Below are positions 7,713 through 14,093 of a stretch of DNA of 64,000 nt, in pieces (the stretch's first letter is position 1; every line of letters starts with the position of its first letter). Under the pieces are notes generated by a model, which ran no database searches, had not been told where the DNA came from, and saw only the letters and a list, made by a program, of their open reading frames with translations. A program made the position numbers and the translations under genes. The DNA lies in the NCBI GenBank assembly GCA_963843755.1, contig CAWJLS010000005.1, forward strand, positions 310,001-374,000, written 5' to 3'. Origin of the DNA: CAWJLS01 sp963843755. Its GTDB lineage: Bacteria; Acidobacteriota; Thermoanaerobaculia; Multivoradales; DATKCC01.

Positions 7713-8105
7713 CAGGTCGCGTGTCGCCCGCATCCGCCGAGGATAGACATAGGCGAGGGGGAAGGTCCCGCCGCGCAGCAGGGCGACGATCTTGTAGGAG
7801 TCGATCCGATCGTTCTTGGACTTGCCGCCATGGACCGCCTTCATGTAGTAGGCGTGGCCGAGGACGAACTCGATCTGCTCCGCGGCGCAGAGATCGGCCA
7901 GCCAATACCAGCAGAAGACGCATTCGACGCCGACGACGAGGTCCTCGCGGAAGGGCTCGATCGCCTGGAGGAAGGCGTCGGCACGGCAGGGGAGGTTGCG
8001 GTGGAAGCGAACTTCCCCCGCCTGGTCGAGCACGCACACGTACATCGTGCGGGCGTGGAGATCGACGCCGCAGTAGAAGGCGTGCTGGGTCGTGTAGAAT
8101 CGCAT
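7713..8105 (-). pseudogene. IS110-family transposase, N-terminal fragment
   Basis: The first 130 or so codons (from MRFYTTQHAFYCGVDLHART through the DEDD residues) are kept, with the same AAAGGAGG signal. The frame then runs antisense into the sigma-Mrr gene and ends. It cannot form a working recombinase because the C-terminal serine domain is missing. Confidence 0.85.
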
Positions 8106-8193
8106 CGAGGCCTCCTTTGTGAGAAGGGTTTGAGAGATTCCCAGAGCGTACCGCGTGGGTTCGCTCGGAGGGGGCCTCGAATCAGTATCCCTC
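7713..8193 (-). mobile_element. IS1111/IS110 fragment (5' part only)
   Basis: This matches 5552-6032 of the full copy at a constant offset of 2161 bp, covering the transposase start and upstream end. The 3' noncoding half and the rest of the gene are deleted. The junction AACAGGTCGCG lies where the element reads AGCAGGTCGCG, so the deletion may have used short homology. Confidence 0.85.
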
Positions 8194-8315
8194 GCTTGCA
8201 CCGGTCGGCTCGCGCCGCCGGTGAAGCGCAACCCCGTTATGCTATTTGCCAGTGGAGAACGAAAGCAGATGACTGCTTAAGCCTTATTTTTTGATAATAA
8301 TGGAAGGTTTCTATC

Positions 8316-8852
8316 ATGCCGAAGAAAGCGCTTCAATTTGCGTTTTTCCTATCCGTATTAAGTTTACTTGCTTGCAGCAAAGGCGTCCAACGGAGCGAAT
8401 CTCTTGGTTCCGCAAAACTCTCATCTGATTCTCAGGAGGTTATAAATGGTGTTATCCCCGAATATGACGGAATAGGAATCGGACTCACAATTTCCACGGT
8501 CAAGGGAAATATCAAAAATGTTCCGGCAAGTTCAATTTGGCCCACCTGGATAGAGGTAGGAATTATCAACGACAAAGGTGCTCAGGTATGGAAACGCACG
8601 TTTACGGAGCGTGATGGATTCGAAGTATTAAGGGGGCGAAACCTATGTATGTGGGAGTTGCTCCCTGCACCCGAAAGACGTGAGATGGCGGATCCTTATC
8701 TTCGTCCGTTAATTCCCTTGGATAGTGGCCTTGAATACTCAATTCGCTTGAATGTCGGACAGATACCTGCTGCACCCTTTGAGCTTGAATATCGTCTTGA
8801 AATTCTGCAGGCCGAGCGCCCTTTTTGGCATAAGTTATTTCGTCAGGCATAA
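8316..8852 (+). CDS. Cassette-encoded lipoprotein of unknown function
   Basis: This 178-residue protein has a classical lipoprotein signal: a basic start (MPKK), a hydrophobic core, and a lipobox SLLAC with the lipidated cysteine at residue 20. The mature part is beta-rich and probably a single compact domain; I recognise no family. GGAAGG lies about eight bases before the ATG at 8316. The gene sits between attC 4 and attC 5 and is strikingly AT-rich against the roughly 70% GC surroundings, as are the flanks with their TTTTTTGATAATAAT run upstream. It is therefore likely a recent import by cassette capture. Confidence 0.75.
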   Translation: MPKKALQFAFFLSVLSLLACSKGVQRSESLGSAKLSSDSQEVINGVIPEYDGIGIGLTISTVKGNIKNVPASSIWPTWIEVGIINDKGAQVWKRTFTERDGFEVLRGRNLCMWELLPAPERREMADPYLRPLIPLDSGLEYSIRLNVGQIPAAPFELEYRLEILQAERPFWHKLFRQA

Positions 8853-8876
8853 TAATCGGGCATCCAGAATCAGGGA

Positions 8877-9002
8877 ATGAAAGGATCGATTGAGATCTAT
8901 GATCATAATGAGCGCCTTTTTCGAACTTTCAGTTATCCGGAGCCTGAATTCTTATGCATAACAAGGCGCTGCACTCGGATAAATTACTCGCTGCGCTCCT
9001 AA
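8877..9002 (+). CDS. Possible 41-residue micro-ORF running into attC 5
   Basis: ATG 8877 opens a frame, MKGSIEIYDHNERLFRTFSY and onwards, that ends with a TAA inside attC 5. The first 25 residues look protein-like, but the last 15 are read from the attC itself. AGGGA lies too close to the ATG to be a good ribosome binding site. It shares the low GC of the lipoprotein gene 24 bp upstream and may be a second cassette gene or a remnant. Confidence 0.3.
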   Translation: MKGSIEIYDHNERLFRTFSYPEPEFLCITRRCTRINYSLRS

Positions 9003-9028
9003 TTTACCGGTGAGCGCAGGCGTTGTGC
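8956..9028 (+). other. attC site 5 (73 bp)
   Basis: The outer cores GCATAAC (8956-8962) and GTTGTGC (9022-9028) enclose the arms AAGGCGCTGCACTCGG and CCGGTGAGCGCAGGC, a textbook attC with an AT-rich loop between. It is complete. Confidence 0.88.
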
Positions 9029-9103
9029 GGTCCACCTGTCGGCAGACGAGGCGAAGCGGCGGCGGGTCGAGGTGGTTGTGGCGGGAGTTGGTAGAATGCC
9101 AGC

Positions 9104-9334
9104 ATGTCGAAGCAAGACAAGCTCCTCTGGCAGATTCTCCGGGGCAGATCGGATGCAACCATCCGCTTCGCAGATCTCTGTAACCTGCTTCGGAGCTTGG
9201 GTTTTGAGGAGCGGACGCGCGGTAGCCACCACCTGTTCATCAACCTGCAGCGCGACGGTAGTAGGGCCAAGGCGTACCAGGTTCGGCAGGTTCGGAAGGT
9301 TCTGTTGCGATCTGAGCTTAGGAGCGACGACTGA
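9104..9334 (+). CDS. hicA: HicA-family mRNA interferase toxin
   Basis: This 76-residue toxin has the double-stranded-RNA-binding-like fold of HicA. It shows the typical start (KLLWQILRGRSDATIRFADL), the LGFEE turn, and the catalytic GSHHLF motif with H42/H43. HicA cleaves mRNA in the cytoplasm when not held by HicB. The stop overlaps the hicB start at 9334, giving the usual toxin-first hicAB order. A TAGAAT hexamer (9092-9097) lies seven bases before the ATG and may be a -10 element giving an almost leaderless transcript. The pair fills one integron cassette; toxin-antitoxin cassettes with their own promoters are common stabilisers of large arrays. Confidence 0.9.
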   Translation: MSKQDKLLWQILRGRSDATIRFADLCNLLRSLGFEERTRGSHHLFINLQRDGSRAKAYQVRQVRKVLLRSELRSDD

Positions 9335-9546
9335 TGCATAAGTACGAGATCATTCTCTATTGGAGCGAAGAAGACGGCGCATTCGTCGCTGAGGTTCCGG
9401 AGTTGTCTGGATGCGCTGCCCACGGCGATAGCCCGGACTCCGCGTTGGCAAGCTGTCAGGAGGCCATTGACCTCTGGATCGACACAGCCAAAGAATTTGG
9501 AAGGGCCGTGCCGGAACCGAAAGGCAGGCGGCTTCAGTTTGCGTGA
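9334..9546 (+). CDS. hicB: HicB-family antitoxin (short form)
   Basis: This 70-residue protein has the HicB partial RNase-H fold: YEIILYWSEEDGAFVAEVPELSG, then the helix ASCQEAIDLWIDTAKEFG and the closing PEPKGRRLQFA. It would bind and neutralise HicA. No C-terminal helix-turn-helix or ribbon-helix-helix is present, so self-repression of the operon by this protein is doubtful. It overlaps hicA by one base and ends seven bases before the attC 6 core. Confidence 0.88.
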   Translation: MHKYEIILYWSEEDGAFVAEVPELSGCAAHGDSPDSALASCQEAIDLWIDTAKEFGRAVPEPKGRRLQFA

Positions 9547-9552
9547 ACTGCC

Positions 9553-9685
9553 GTAGAACCAGCGCGCTCCACCGGACGCCGTGAACCGGGGGCAGCGCGA
9601 CGACCGGGTGTAGGGTTCCGCGCCGTGGGTTGCATCCGCGAAGTGGAACACGCCGACGGCGCCGGTGAGCTTCAATCCGTTCTAA
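9553..9685 (+). other. attC site 6 (133 bp)
   Basis: The cores GTAGAAC (9553-9559) and GTTCTAA (9679-9685) are nearly complementary. The inner arms CAGCGCGCTCCACCGGACGCC and GACGGCGCCGGTGAGC pair in part. The loop is longer than in the 59-bp sites, within the normal attC range. Confidence 0.75.
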
Positions 9686-9706
9686 GTGTCGCGAGGATGG
9701 ACCATG

Positions 9707-10015
9707 TCACCGATCGAGCCGATACCCAGGCCGTCGCCTGTAGTGAGCGATGGCGAGGACTCGGATCGCGTCGGCTGTACTGAGGTAGACGACTTGATAA
9801 GGAAAGTCTTTGACCGGGGCCTGGCGCGTTCCCAAATCTGCCGGGACGTGCTTCACCGGCGCGCCAACTCCGGGGAACTGGCATATTCGTTCAGTTGTGA
9901 GCTCGATCTCGTGAAGGAACCGCTTACCGAGTTCTGGTCGCTGCTCTTCGTACCTTTGGGCCGCCTCGTCGAGCTCACGCTCGGCTTCGACCTCGAACCG
10001 CAGTTGACTCGCCAC
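9707..10015 (-). CDS. RelE/ParE-superfamily toxin
   Basis: This is a 102-residue plasmid-stabilisation type toxin: LRFEVEAERELDEAAQRYEE at the start, the core helix LGKRFLHEIELTTERICQFP, and the closing strands VVYLSTADAIRVLAIAHYRR typical of ParE-like proteins. Its GTG start overlaps the antitoxin stop by one base. It is transcribed against the direction of the other cassettes, so it must rely on its own promoter. The ParE and RelE subfamilies cannot be separated by eye; the target (gyrase or ribosome-bound mRNA) is therefore open. Confidence 0.85.
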   Translation of the reverse strand: MASQLRFEVEAERELDEAAQRYEEQRPELGKRFLHEIELTTERICQFPGVGAPVKHVPADLGTRQAPVKDFPYQVVYLSTADAIRVLAIAHYRRRPGYRLDR

Positions 10016-10251
10016 TACTTCGACAGGCGCCGTTCAATTCGCTGCTTCACGTCCTCCCAGGGAGTGCCCTCCGACCCACCCGCCAAGACTCGCCGGGCTC
10101 GTCGCTCGATCTCTGCGGCCCAGGCCTTCTCGAGCTCCTGCGGGTCGTCGGTCAACTCGTCGTCCAGGCTGGCGAGCAGCTCCGCGGCGACGTCGGCTCG
10201 CTCGCGCCGGGGGAGCTTCAGGGCTTCTTGGAGTACCGCCTCGCGTGTCAT
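10015..10251 (-). CDS. Addiction-module antitoxin (TIGR02574-like)
   Basis: This is a 78-residue helical protein from ATG 10251; an in-frame extension upstream lacks a signal and runs toward the attC, so I prefer the shorter form. The sequence TREAVLQEALKLPRRERADVAAELLASLDDE is the signature of the small 'addiction module component' antitoxins that partner ParE/RelE toxins. The C terminus (WEDVKQRIERRLSK) is the usual toxin-binding part. It precedes the toxin in the transcript with a one-base overlap, so expression is coupled. Confidence 0.82.
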   Translation of the reverse strand: MTREAVLQEALKLPRRERADVAAELLASLDDELTDDPQELEKAWAAEIERRARRVLAGGSEGTPWEDVKQRIERRLSK

Positions 10252-10280
10252 GGGTTGTAGTCTACCATTCAACGGAAGGC

Positions 10281-10360
10281 ACTTAACCAACCGGCTGGAG
10301 ACGGAGGCGGCCGGCGGCAGCGCCGCTCAGCCGGCACGCCGTTCGGCTCCCGCGTTGTAG
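10281..10360 (+). other. attC site 7 (about 80 bp)
   Basis: The left core is ACTTAAC (10281-10287) and the right core GTTGTAG (10354-10360). Between are pairing arms around CCGGCTGG...GGCCGGC and GCCGCTCAGCCGGC. The cores match each other less well than at attC 1 or 5, so the exact left edge is uncertain. Confidence 0.6.
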
Positions 10361-10420
10361 GTCCCGGTGGCGTAGGAGGTTACGATCCTCAGGACAGGAG
10401 GACCGAGCGGCTGTTACGTT

Positions 10421-10678
10421 CTACCGTTTGTAGATGTCGCCGCGCGGGCCGATTTCGTGGATGAGGAGGGTGCCATCTTCCAGATGAGACAAGAGCACTC
10501 TCCAGTCGCCGACTCGAAGGCGGTAGTCAATATCGGTACTGCCTTCGAACCGTCGCAGATCGCCTCGGCCTTCCTCGACAAGAAGATCGATTGCGCCGAG
10601 GATTCGCTTCTGCGTCGGCCGATCGAGGCGGGCGAGCCTCTTCTGGGCGTGTTTGGCCCATTCAACGAGGTGGCTCAC
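10421..10678 (-). CDS. relE: RelE-family mRNA interferase toxin
   Basis: This 85-residue toxin has the compact RelE fold. It starts VEWAKHAQKRLARLDRPTQKRI, continues with GDLRRFEG, and ends YRLRVGDWRVLLSHLEDGTLLIHEIGPRGDIYK, a near-canonical RelE tail (GDYRV and HRGDVYK in many relatives). It would cleave mRNA at the ribosome. The start overlaps the antitoxin stop by four bases (ATGA). Like the previous pair, it is read against the cassette direction. Confidence 0.88.
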   Translation of the reverse strand: MSHLVEWAKHAQKRLARLDRPTQKRILGAIDLLVEEGRGDLRRFEGSTDIDYRLRVGDWRVLLSHLEDGTLLIHEIGPRGDIYKR

Positions 10679-10929
10679 TCCGTTTCGCTGAGCAGCCGCT
10701 TGATCTCGTCGTGGGATGCGGTCTCGCCCTTGGCGTACTCCCTGCGGCCCTCTCGCACGGCAGCTCGGTCGTCGTCTGTCACTGGCTCATCATCCAATGG
10801 GGCAGACTCAAGGGCTCGCCGGAGAGGATCGGCAGTCTGCCGCAGGTACTCGAGGTACCGTCGCGCCGCAGGTAGCTCGGGCTCTGGCAATTCGTCCACC
10901 AGCGTATGGAGTTTCTGCCGGTTTTCCAT
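10675..10929 (-). CDS. Antitoxin partner of RelE-type toxin
   Basis: This 84-residue acidic helical protein opens with MENRQKLHTLVDELPEPELP, followed by a helix RRYLEYLRQTADPL. A tail, PVTDDDRAAVREGRREYAKG then SHDEIKRLL, resembles the toxin-wrapping ends of RelB/Phd-like antitoxins. The family of the N-terminal part is not certain. It is the first gene of a two-gene unit with a four-base overlap to the toxin. A promoter must lie in the 10930-11010 interval, but I see no clear hexamers. Confidence 0.75.
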   Translation of the reverse strand: MENRQKLHTLVDELPEPELPAARRYLEYLRQTADPLRRALESAPLDDEPVTDDDRAAVREGRREYAKGETASHDEIKRLLSETE

Positions 10930-11009
10930 GGACGCAGTCTACACGAGCCGGAGCGTATCCTGCTTCCGGGAGCGGCGCACTTGCGAGATCAGCGAAAGAA
11001 GGCGCCGAA

Positions 11010-11461
11010 CCCAAGAAACCCATCTGTGCCCTCATGCCGTCCCACTCAAAGAGTCGACTCCGCTGGATCGGTGTTGGTGGATCGGGCGGTTCAGTTAGTC
11101 GCTGGGCTCGGGGGAGGGGCAGGGTACCCATCTGCCCGGCCGCTCACAGTGACTCCTGCAATCAAGCTCGGAGAAGATGCGGTGGGAGCGGAGGCGGGTG
11201 TCCAATCCCCGCGACGGGCTACCGGGCTCGTGGCCATGGACTCGATAAGCCTCGTTCGGAGGCATGCGTTGATGCTTCGTGGGTCCAGGGTCTGGCTCGG
11301 CCCGCGGTGGCTCCTGTTATGACGGGCTCATCCGCCCCCCTCCCTCGAGCAGCAACGAAGCGGTTCAGGTCGAACGGCTCCTTTCGTCTGAGCATGAACA
11401 GGCGGCTCGCCCGAGCTTGGCGGCGAGCACACCCATGGCCTTGCCTTTGCCGTGCTCTTTC
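11010..11461 (-). mobile_element. Decayed IS1111/IS110 fragment (3' part)
   Basis: It is similar but not identical to 4580-5020 of the full copy. Shared blocks include CATGCCGTCCCACTCAA, GGTTCAGTTAGTCGCTGGGC and the transposase C-terminal region around CGGCTCCTTTCGT. Substitutions and indels break the frame, so this is an older insertion. It begins right after a GCCGAACCC core-like sequence, again an attC left arm. Confidence 0.75.
11344..11461 (-). pseudogene. IS110-family transposase, degraded C-terminal remnant
   Basis: The antisense of 11344-11461 still encodes most of GRGKAMGVLAAKLGRAA and KRSRST/KEPFDLNRFV-like pieces, but with a small deletion that changes frame and no 5' part. It is a dead remnant of the same element family. 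Confidence 0.7.
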
Positions 11462-11494
11462 CTGGGAAGCATAGAAGCTATGCTGAACCTCGTC

Positions 11495-11628
11495 GGCCAA
11501 CCAACTCGCTTCACCGGGCGCCGCCGAGGCGATTCATCAGGGCGAGCTGTCTCGGGGTGGGGCTCCGCTGGTTGCATCCGCTCGGCGCTTGTTACAGGCG
11601 GCGCCAGTGAGCTCAAATCCTGTTATGC
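11495..11628 (+). other. attC site 8 (about 134 bp)
   Basis: The left core is GGCCAAC (11495-11501; GCTGAAC at 11482-11488 is an alternative) and the right core GTTATGC (11622-11628). The arms CACCGGGCGCCGCC and GGCGGCGCCAGTGAGC pair well. It directly precedes the VOC cassette gene. Confidence 0.65.
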
Positions 11629-11655
11629 GACAACTCCTATGGAGGAGATTTGTTC

Positions 11656-12117
11656 ATGTCCAAGGTGACGCCTTTCCTCATGTTCAATGACCAGCTCGAG
11701 GATGCAATCGCGTTCTATACTGCTACCTTCCCGGACTCTGAAGTCAGGAAGGTTGCCCGGACCGGAGATGACGGACCGATTGCTTCCGCGGAGTTCGTCG
11801 TCGGTGGTCAATTTTTCATGGGCTATAACGGTGGTCCGTACTTCAAATTCACCGAAGGGTTCTCGCTCTTTGTCGACTGCGAGGACCAGGAAGAGGTGGA
11901 CGACTACTGGGACAAGTTGGTCAGGGCTGGCGCGACGCCGTCGCAGTGCGGCTGGATTACCGATCAGTTCGGGGTTTCTTGGCAGATCGTGCCACGACGT
12001 TTCATGGAGCTCATCAACGACAGGAACCCCAAGAAGGTTCAAGCGGTGATGGCGGCGAGGATGGAGATGGTGAAGCTCGACGTGTCTGAGCTTGAGAGAG
12101 CATACAACGGCGCATGA
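11656..12117 (+). CDS. VOC/PhnB-like (3-demethylubiquinone methyltransferase-fold) protein
   Basis: This 153-residue protein starts at ATG 11656, eight bases after GGAGGAG. It has the paired beta-alpha-beta-beta-beta repeats of the vicinal-oxygen-chelate fold: KVTPFLMFNDQLEDAIAFYTATFPDSEV, a central GDDGPIASAEFVVGGQFFMGYNGG, the second half FSLFVDCEDQEEVDDYWDKL, and a final CGWITDQFGVSWQIVPRRF. This is the PhnB-like subfamily, also annotated as '3-demethylubiquinone-9 3-methyltransferase', whose true substrates are mostly unknown. It is encoded as a single-gene cassette between attC 8 and a remnant site. VOC proteins are frequent cassette passengers, sometimes giving resistance to reactive compounds; no substrate can be read here. 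Confidence 0.88.
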   Translation: MSKVTPFLMFNDQLEDAIAFYTATFPDSEVRKVARTGDDGPIASAEFVVGGQFFMGYNGGPYFKFTEGFSLFVDCEDQEEVDDYWDKLVRAGATPSQCGWITDQFGVSWQIVPRRFMELINDRNPKKVQAVMAARMEMVKLDVSELERAYNGA

Positions 12118-12121
12118 GCGG

Positions 12122-12292
12122 ACCCTGCCCGCCTGGTCGAGCACCCAGACCTACTTCGTGCGGGCTTGGAGATCGACCCCGCAGTGGAGGACGCGCTGGT
12201 TCGTGTAGAATCGCATCCCCTTTGGGAGAAGGGTTTCAGATGCCCCGGAGCCGACCGCGCGGGTGGGCTCGAAGGGGCCTCGACTTTGTACC
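12122..12292 (-). mobile_element. Decayed IS1111/IS110 fragment (5' end)
   Basis: It corresponds to the transposase start and upstream end (5855-6030) of the full copy, with several small deletions, for example around the ribosome binding site. It ends at the same point as the other copies, just before a GTGCACCGGTCGGCTGGCGCC attC right arm. Confidence 0.75.
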
Positions 12293-12354
12293 CCCGGCGT
12301 GCACCGGTCGGCTGGCGCCACTGGTGGAGCGCGAAGCCGCTAGATCTGTTGGAG
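12293..12354 (+). other. attC right arm (site 9 remnant)
   Basis: The sequence GGCGTGCACCGGTCGGCTGGCG then CCACTGGTGGAGC is like the right arms at 6033 and 8191, and a GTTGGAG core lies at 12348-12354. The left arm was replaced by the insertion-sequence fragment. Confidence 0.6.
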
Positions 12355-12374
12355 ATTAGATCTGTTGGAGATGA
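12343..12374 (+). repeat. Tandem 16-bp duplication at attC 9 core
   Basis: AGATCTGTTGGAGATT is followed at once by AGATCTGTTGGAGATG. Both copies contain the attC right core GTTGGAG. The second copy also supplies the GGAG ribosome binding site of the next gene. Confidence 0.75.
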
Positions 12375-12377
12375 CGC

Positions 12378-12890
12378 ATGAGCGACAATCAACCCGCGAC
12401 ACCGCTGGCCACTGAGCCAGAAAGTCTGTCCGGGAAAGGCAAGTCGGGCCGTTTTTGGCGCGTGTTTTGGCTCGCCTTTCTCGTGGTCTCATTGGCCTAC
12501 GCCTGGTACTCCTTCTATGCACCTTCCAACGAGATTGCGTGGGCCGAGAGCTTCACCGTGGCGCAACAGCAGGCGGAGGCATCAGAGAAGCCGATCCTCC
12601 TCTTTGTCACTGCGGAATGGTGTTCTCCCTGCCAGATCATGAAGCGGCAGGTCTGGGCGGATGATCAGGTGATGGGCGCGGTCAATTCAGCGTTCATTCC
12701 GGTGATGATCGACATGGACGACTCTGGCTCGGCTGGAATCTTGAGGCGCTACGGCGTTGGATTCACGCCAACAACGATCATTACGGACTCAGCAGGAAAC
12801 GTCCTCCAGCGGGTGGGAGGGAGGATCAGTCAAGCCGACTTCCTCCTCTGGCTGAGGAAGCTGGATGCACCTGCCCGCAAGAGCCTCTGA
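12378..12890 (+). CDS. Membrane-anchored thioredoxin-like protein
   Basis: This is a 170-residue protein. An N-terminal polar tail leads to one transmembrane helix (about residues 26-47, FWRVFWLAFLVVSLAYAWYS). A thioredoxin domain follows with the active site WCSPC (C82, C85) and the cis-proline loop GFTPTTII (P131). The WCSPC motif and the DsbD-C/thioredoxin_7-like start (AWAESFTVAQQQAEASEKPILLFVTAEWC) point to a periplasm-facing disulfide reductase. GGAG lies seven bases before the ATG. It is the last recognisable member of the cassette array; no attC follows it, so it may be a terminal cassette or the first resident gene. Confidence 0.88.
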   Translation: MSDNQPATPLATEPESLSGKGKSGRFWRVFWLAFLVVSLAYAWYSFYAPSNEIAWAESFTVAQQQAEASEKPILLFVTAEWCSPCQIMKRQVWADDQVMGAVNSAFIPVMIDMDDSGSAGILRRYGVGFTPTTIITDSAGNVLQRVGGRISQADFLLWLRKLDAPARKSL

Positions 12891-12989
12891 TGTCGAGGAG
12901 CTCCCTCCGGAAGGGGCTCGCCGAATCGCGGCACATCGAGTGGGGCTCCAAGAACATCGTTCGTCATCAATTTCCAAAGAGAGCGCACC

Positions 12990-13331
12990 ATGGCCAAGTA
13001 CCTGATCTCCTTCCCCAGCGCGGCGATGGTCGTTCCCGACAGCGAGTTGGAGGCGGTAGGCCGCGACGCGCATGCCGTGATCGATGAGGCGAAGGCCGCC
13101 GGCGTCTATGTCTTCGGCGGCGGCATCGACGAAGGCGTGCCGCCCGTGCTGGTCTCGGCCGATGGCTCGGTCGCTGACGGCGGCTACCCTTGGGCGCCCC
13201 CGCTGAACGGCGGCTTCACGGTGCTTGAGCTGCCCTCGCGCGAGGAGGCCGTCGCGTGGGCGGCGCGCTTCGCGAAGGCCTGCCGGTGCAAGCAGGAGCT
13301 ACGCGCTTTCGGGTTGGACCCGCGGTCCTGA
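12990..13331 (+). CDS. YCII/DGPF-domain protein
   Basis: This 113-residue protein has the YCII-related ferredoxin-like fold. It starts MAKYLISFPSAAMVVPDSEL and contains the helix VGRDAHAVIDEAKAAGVYVFGGGIDEG, then LPSREEAVAWAARFAKACRCKQELRAF. Such proteins (the DGPF group) are small enzymes or stress proteins of unclear reaction, often near ECF sigma factors. GAGAGCG precedes the ATG. Composition is again chromosome-like, so this marks the return to resident DNA. Confidence 0.85.
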   Translation: MAKYLISFPSAAMVVPDSELEAVGRDAHAVIDEAKAAGVYVFGGGIDEGVPPVLVSADGSVADGGYPWAPPLNGGFTVLELPSREEAVAWAARFAKACRCKQELRAFGLDPRS

Positions 13332-13384
13332 GGGCGACGGTGTAGGCTACCGTCCAGAGGAAGGCACTCGGCACCAGGTCTCTC

Positions 13385-14074
13385 ATGCCCCATCAAGAAC
13401 GGCATCGGACTTCGACGATCGGTTGGCTGCGCGCCGCTGTCCTGGGCGCGAACGACGGGCTGATTTCGACCAGCAGTCTGATCGTCGGTGTGGCTGCGGC
13501 CGAGGTCACGCGCGATCCGATCGTGCTCGCGGGCTGTGCCGGGCTCGCCGCGGGCGCGCTGTCGATGGCCGCGGGCGAGTTCGTCTCCGTCAGCTCCCAG
13601 GCCGACACCGAGCAGGCGGACCTGGCGCGGGAGCGGCGCGAGTTGGACGCGAGCCCCGAGGCCGAGCGGGCCGAGCTGGCGGCGATCTACGAGGCGCGGG
13701 GCGTGGCTTCGGATCTGGCCCAAGAGGTCGCGCGTCAGCTCATGGCCAAGGACGCGCTGGCCGCTCACGCGCGAGACGAGCTCGGCCTCTCCGAGCTGAC
13801 GCGCGCCCGCCCCATGCAGGCGGCGCTGGCTTCCGCGGTCGCCTTCGGTTTCGGCGCGCTGCTTCCTCTCGTCCTGGCCTGGCTCGTGCCTCTTCCCTGG
13901 GTGACCCTGATCGTCGGTTCGAGCTCCCTCGTGCTCTTGGCGTTCCTGGGCGCGCTGGCGGCGCATCTCGGCGGTGCGTCGCTCGGCCGGGGAGCCCTTC
14001 GTGTCGCGTTCTGGGGCGCGGCAGCAATGGCCACCACCGCGCTCGTCGGACACCTCTTCGGAGCCATCGTCTGA
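13385..14074 (+). CDS. VIT1/CCC1-family iron/manganese transporter
   Basis: This 229-residue membrane protein belongs to the VIT family. Helix 1 carries the signature WLRAAVLGANDGLISTSSLI. It is followed by GLAAGALSMAAGEFVSVSSQADTEQADLARERREL, the start of the cytosolic metal-binding domain with its Glu-rich helices (to about residue 140). Three more helices follow (LPLVLAWLVPLPWVTLIVG and so on). The length and five-helix layout match bacterial members, which move Fe2+ or Mn2+ out of the cytoplasm. The start is ATG 13385 in a CTCTCATG context without a strong ribosome binding site. Confidence 0.92.
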   Translation: MPHQERHRTSTIGWLRAAVLGANDGLISTSSLIVGVAAAEVTRDPIVLAGCAGLAAGALSMAAGEFVSVSSQADTEQADLARERRELDASPEAERAELAAIYEARGVASDLAQEVARQLMAKDALAAHARDELGLSELTRARPMQAALASAVAFGFGALLPLVLAWLVPLPWVTLIVGSSSLVLLAFLGALAAHLGGASLGRGALRVAFWGAAAMATTALVGHLFGAIV

Positions 14075-14093
14075 TCCTCTGTGCAGGCTAGAA

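Larger units (their letters stand above)
7707..8242 (+). other. attC site 4, split by IS110-family fragment
   Basis: The left core GTCTAAC (7707-7713) includes the stop codon of the sigma-Mrr gene. The right arm resumes at about 8191 with CTCGCTTGCACCGGTCGGC and ends at GTTATGC (8236-8242). The left arm beyond the core is missing: a deletion joined the core directly to the inside of the insertion sequence. Confidence 0.7.
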
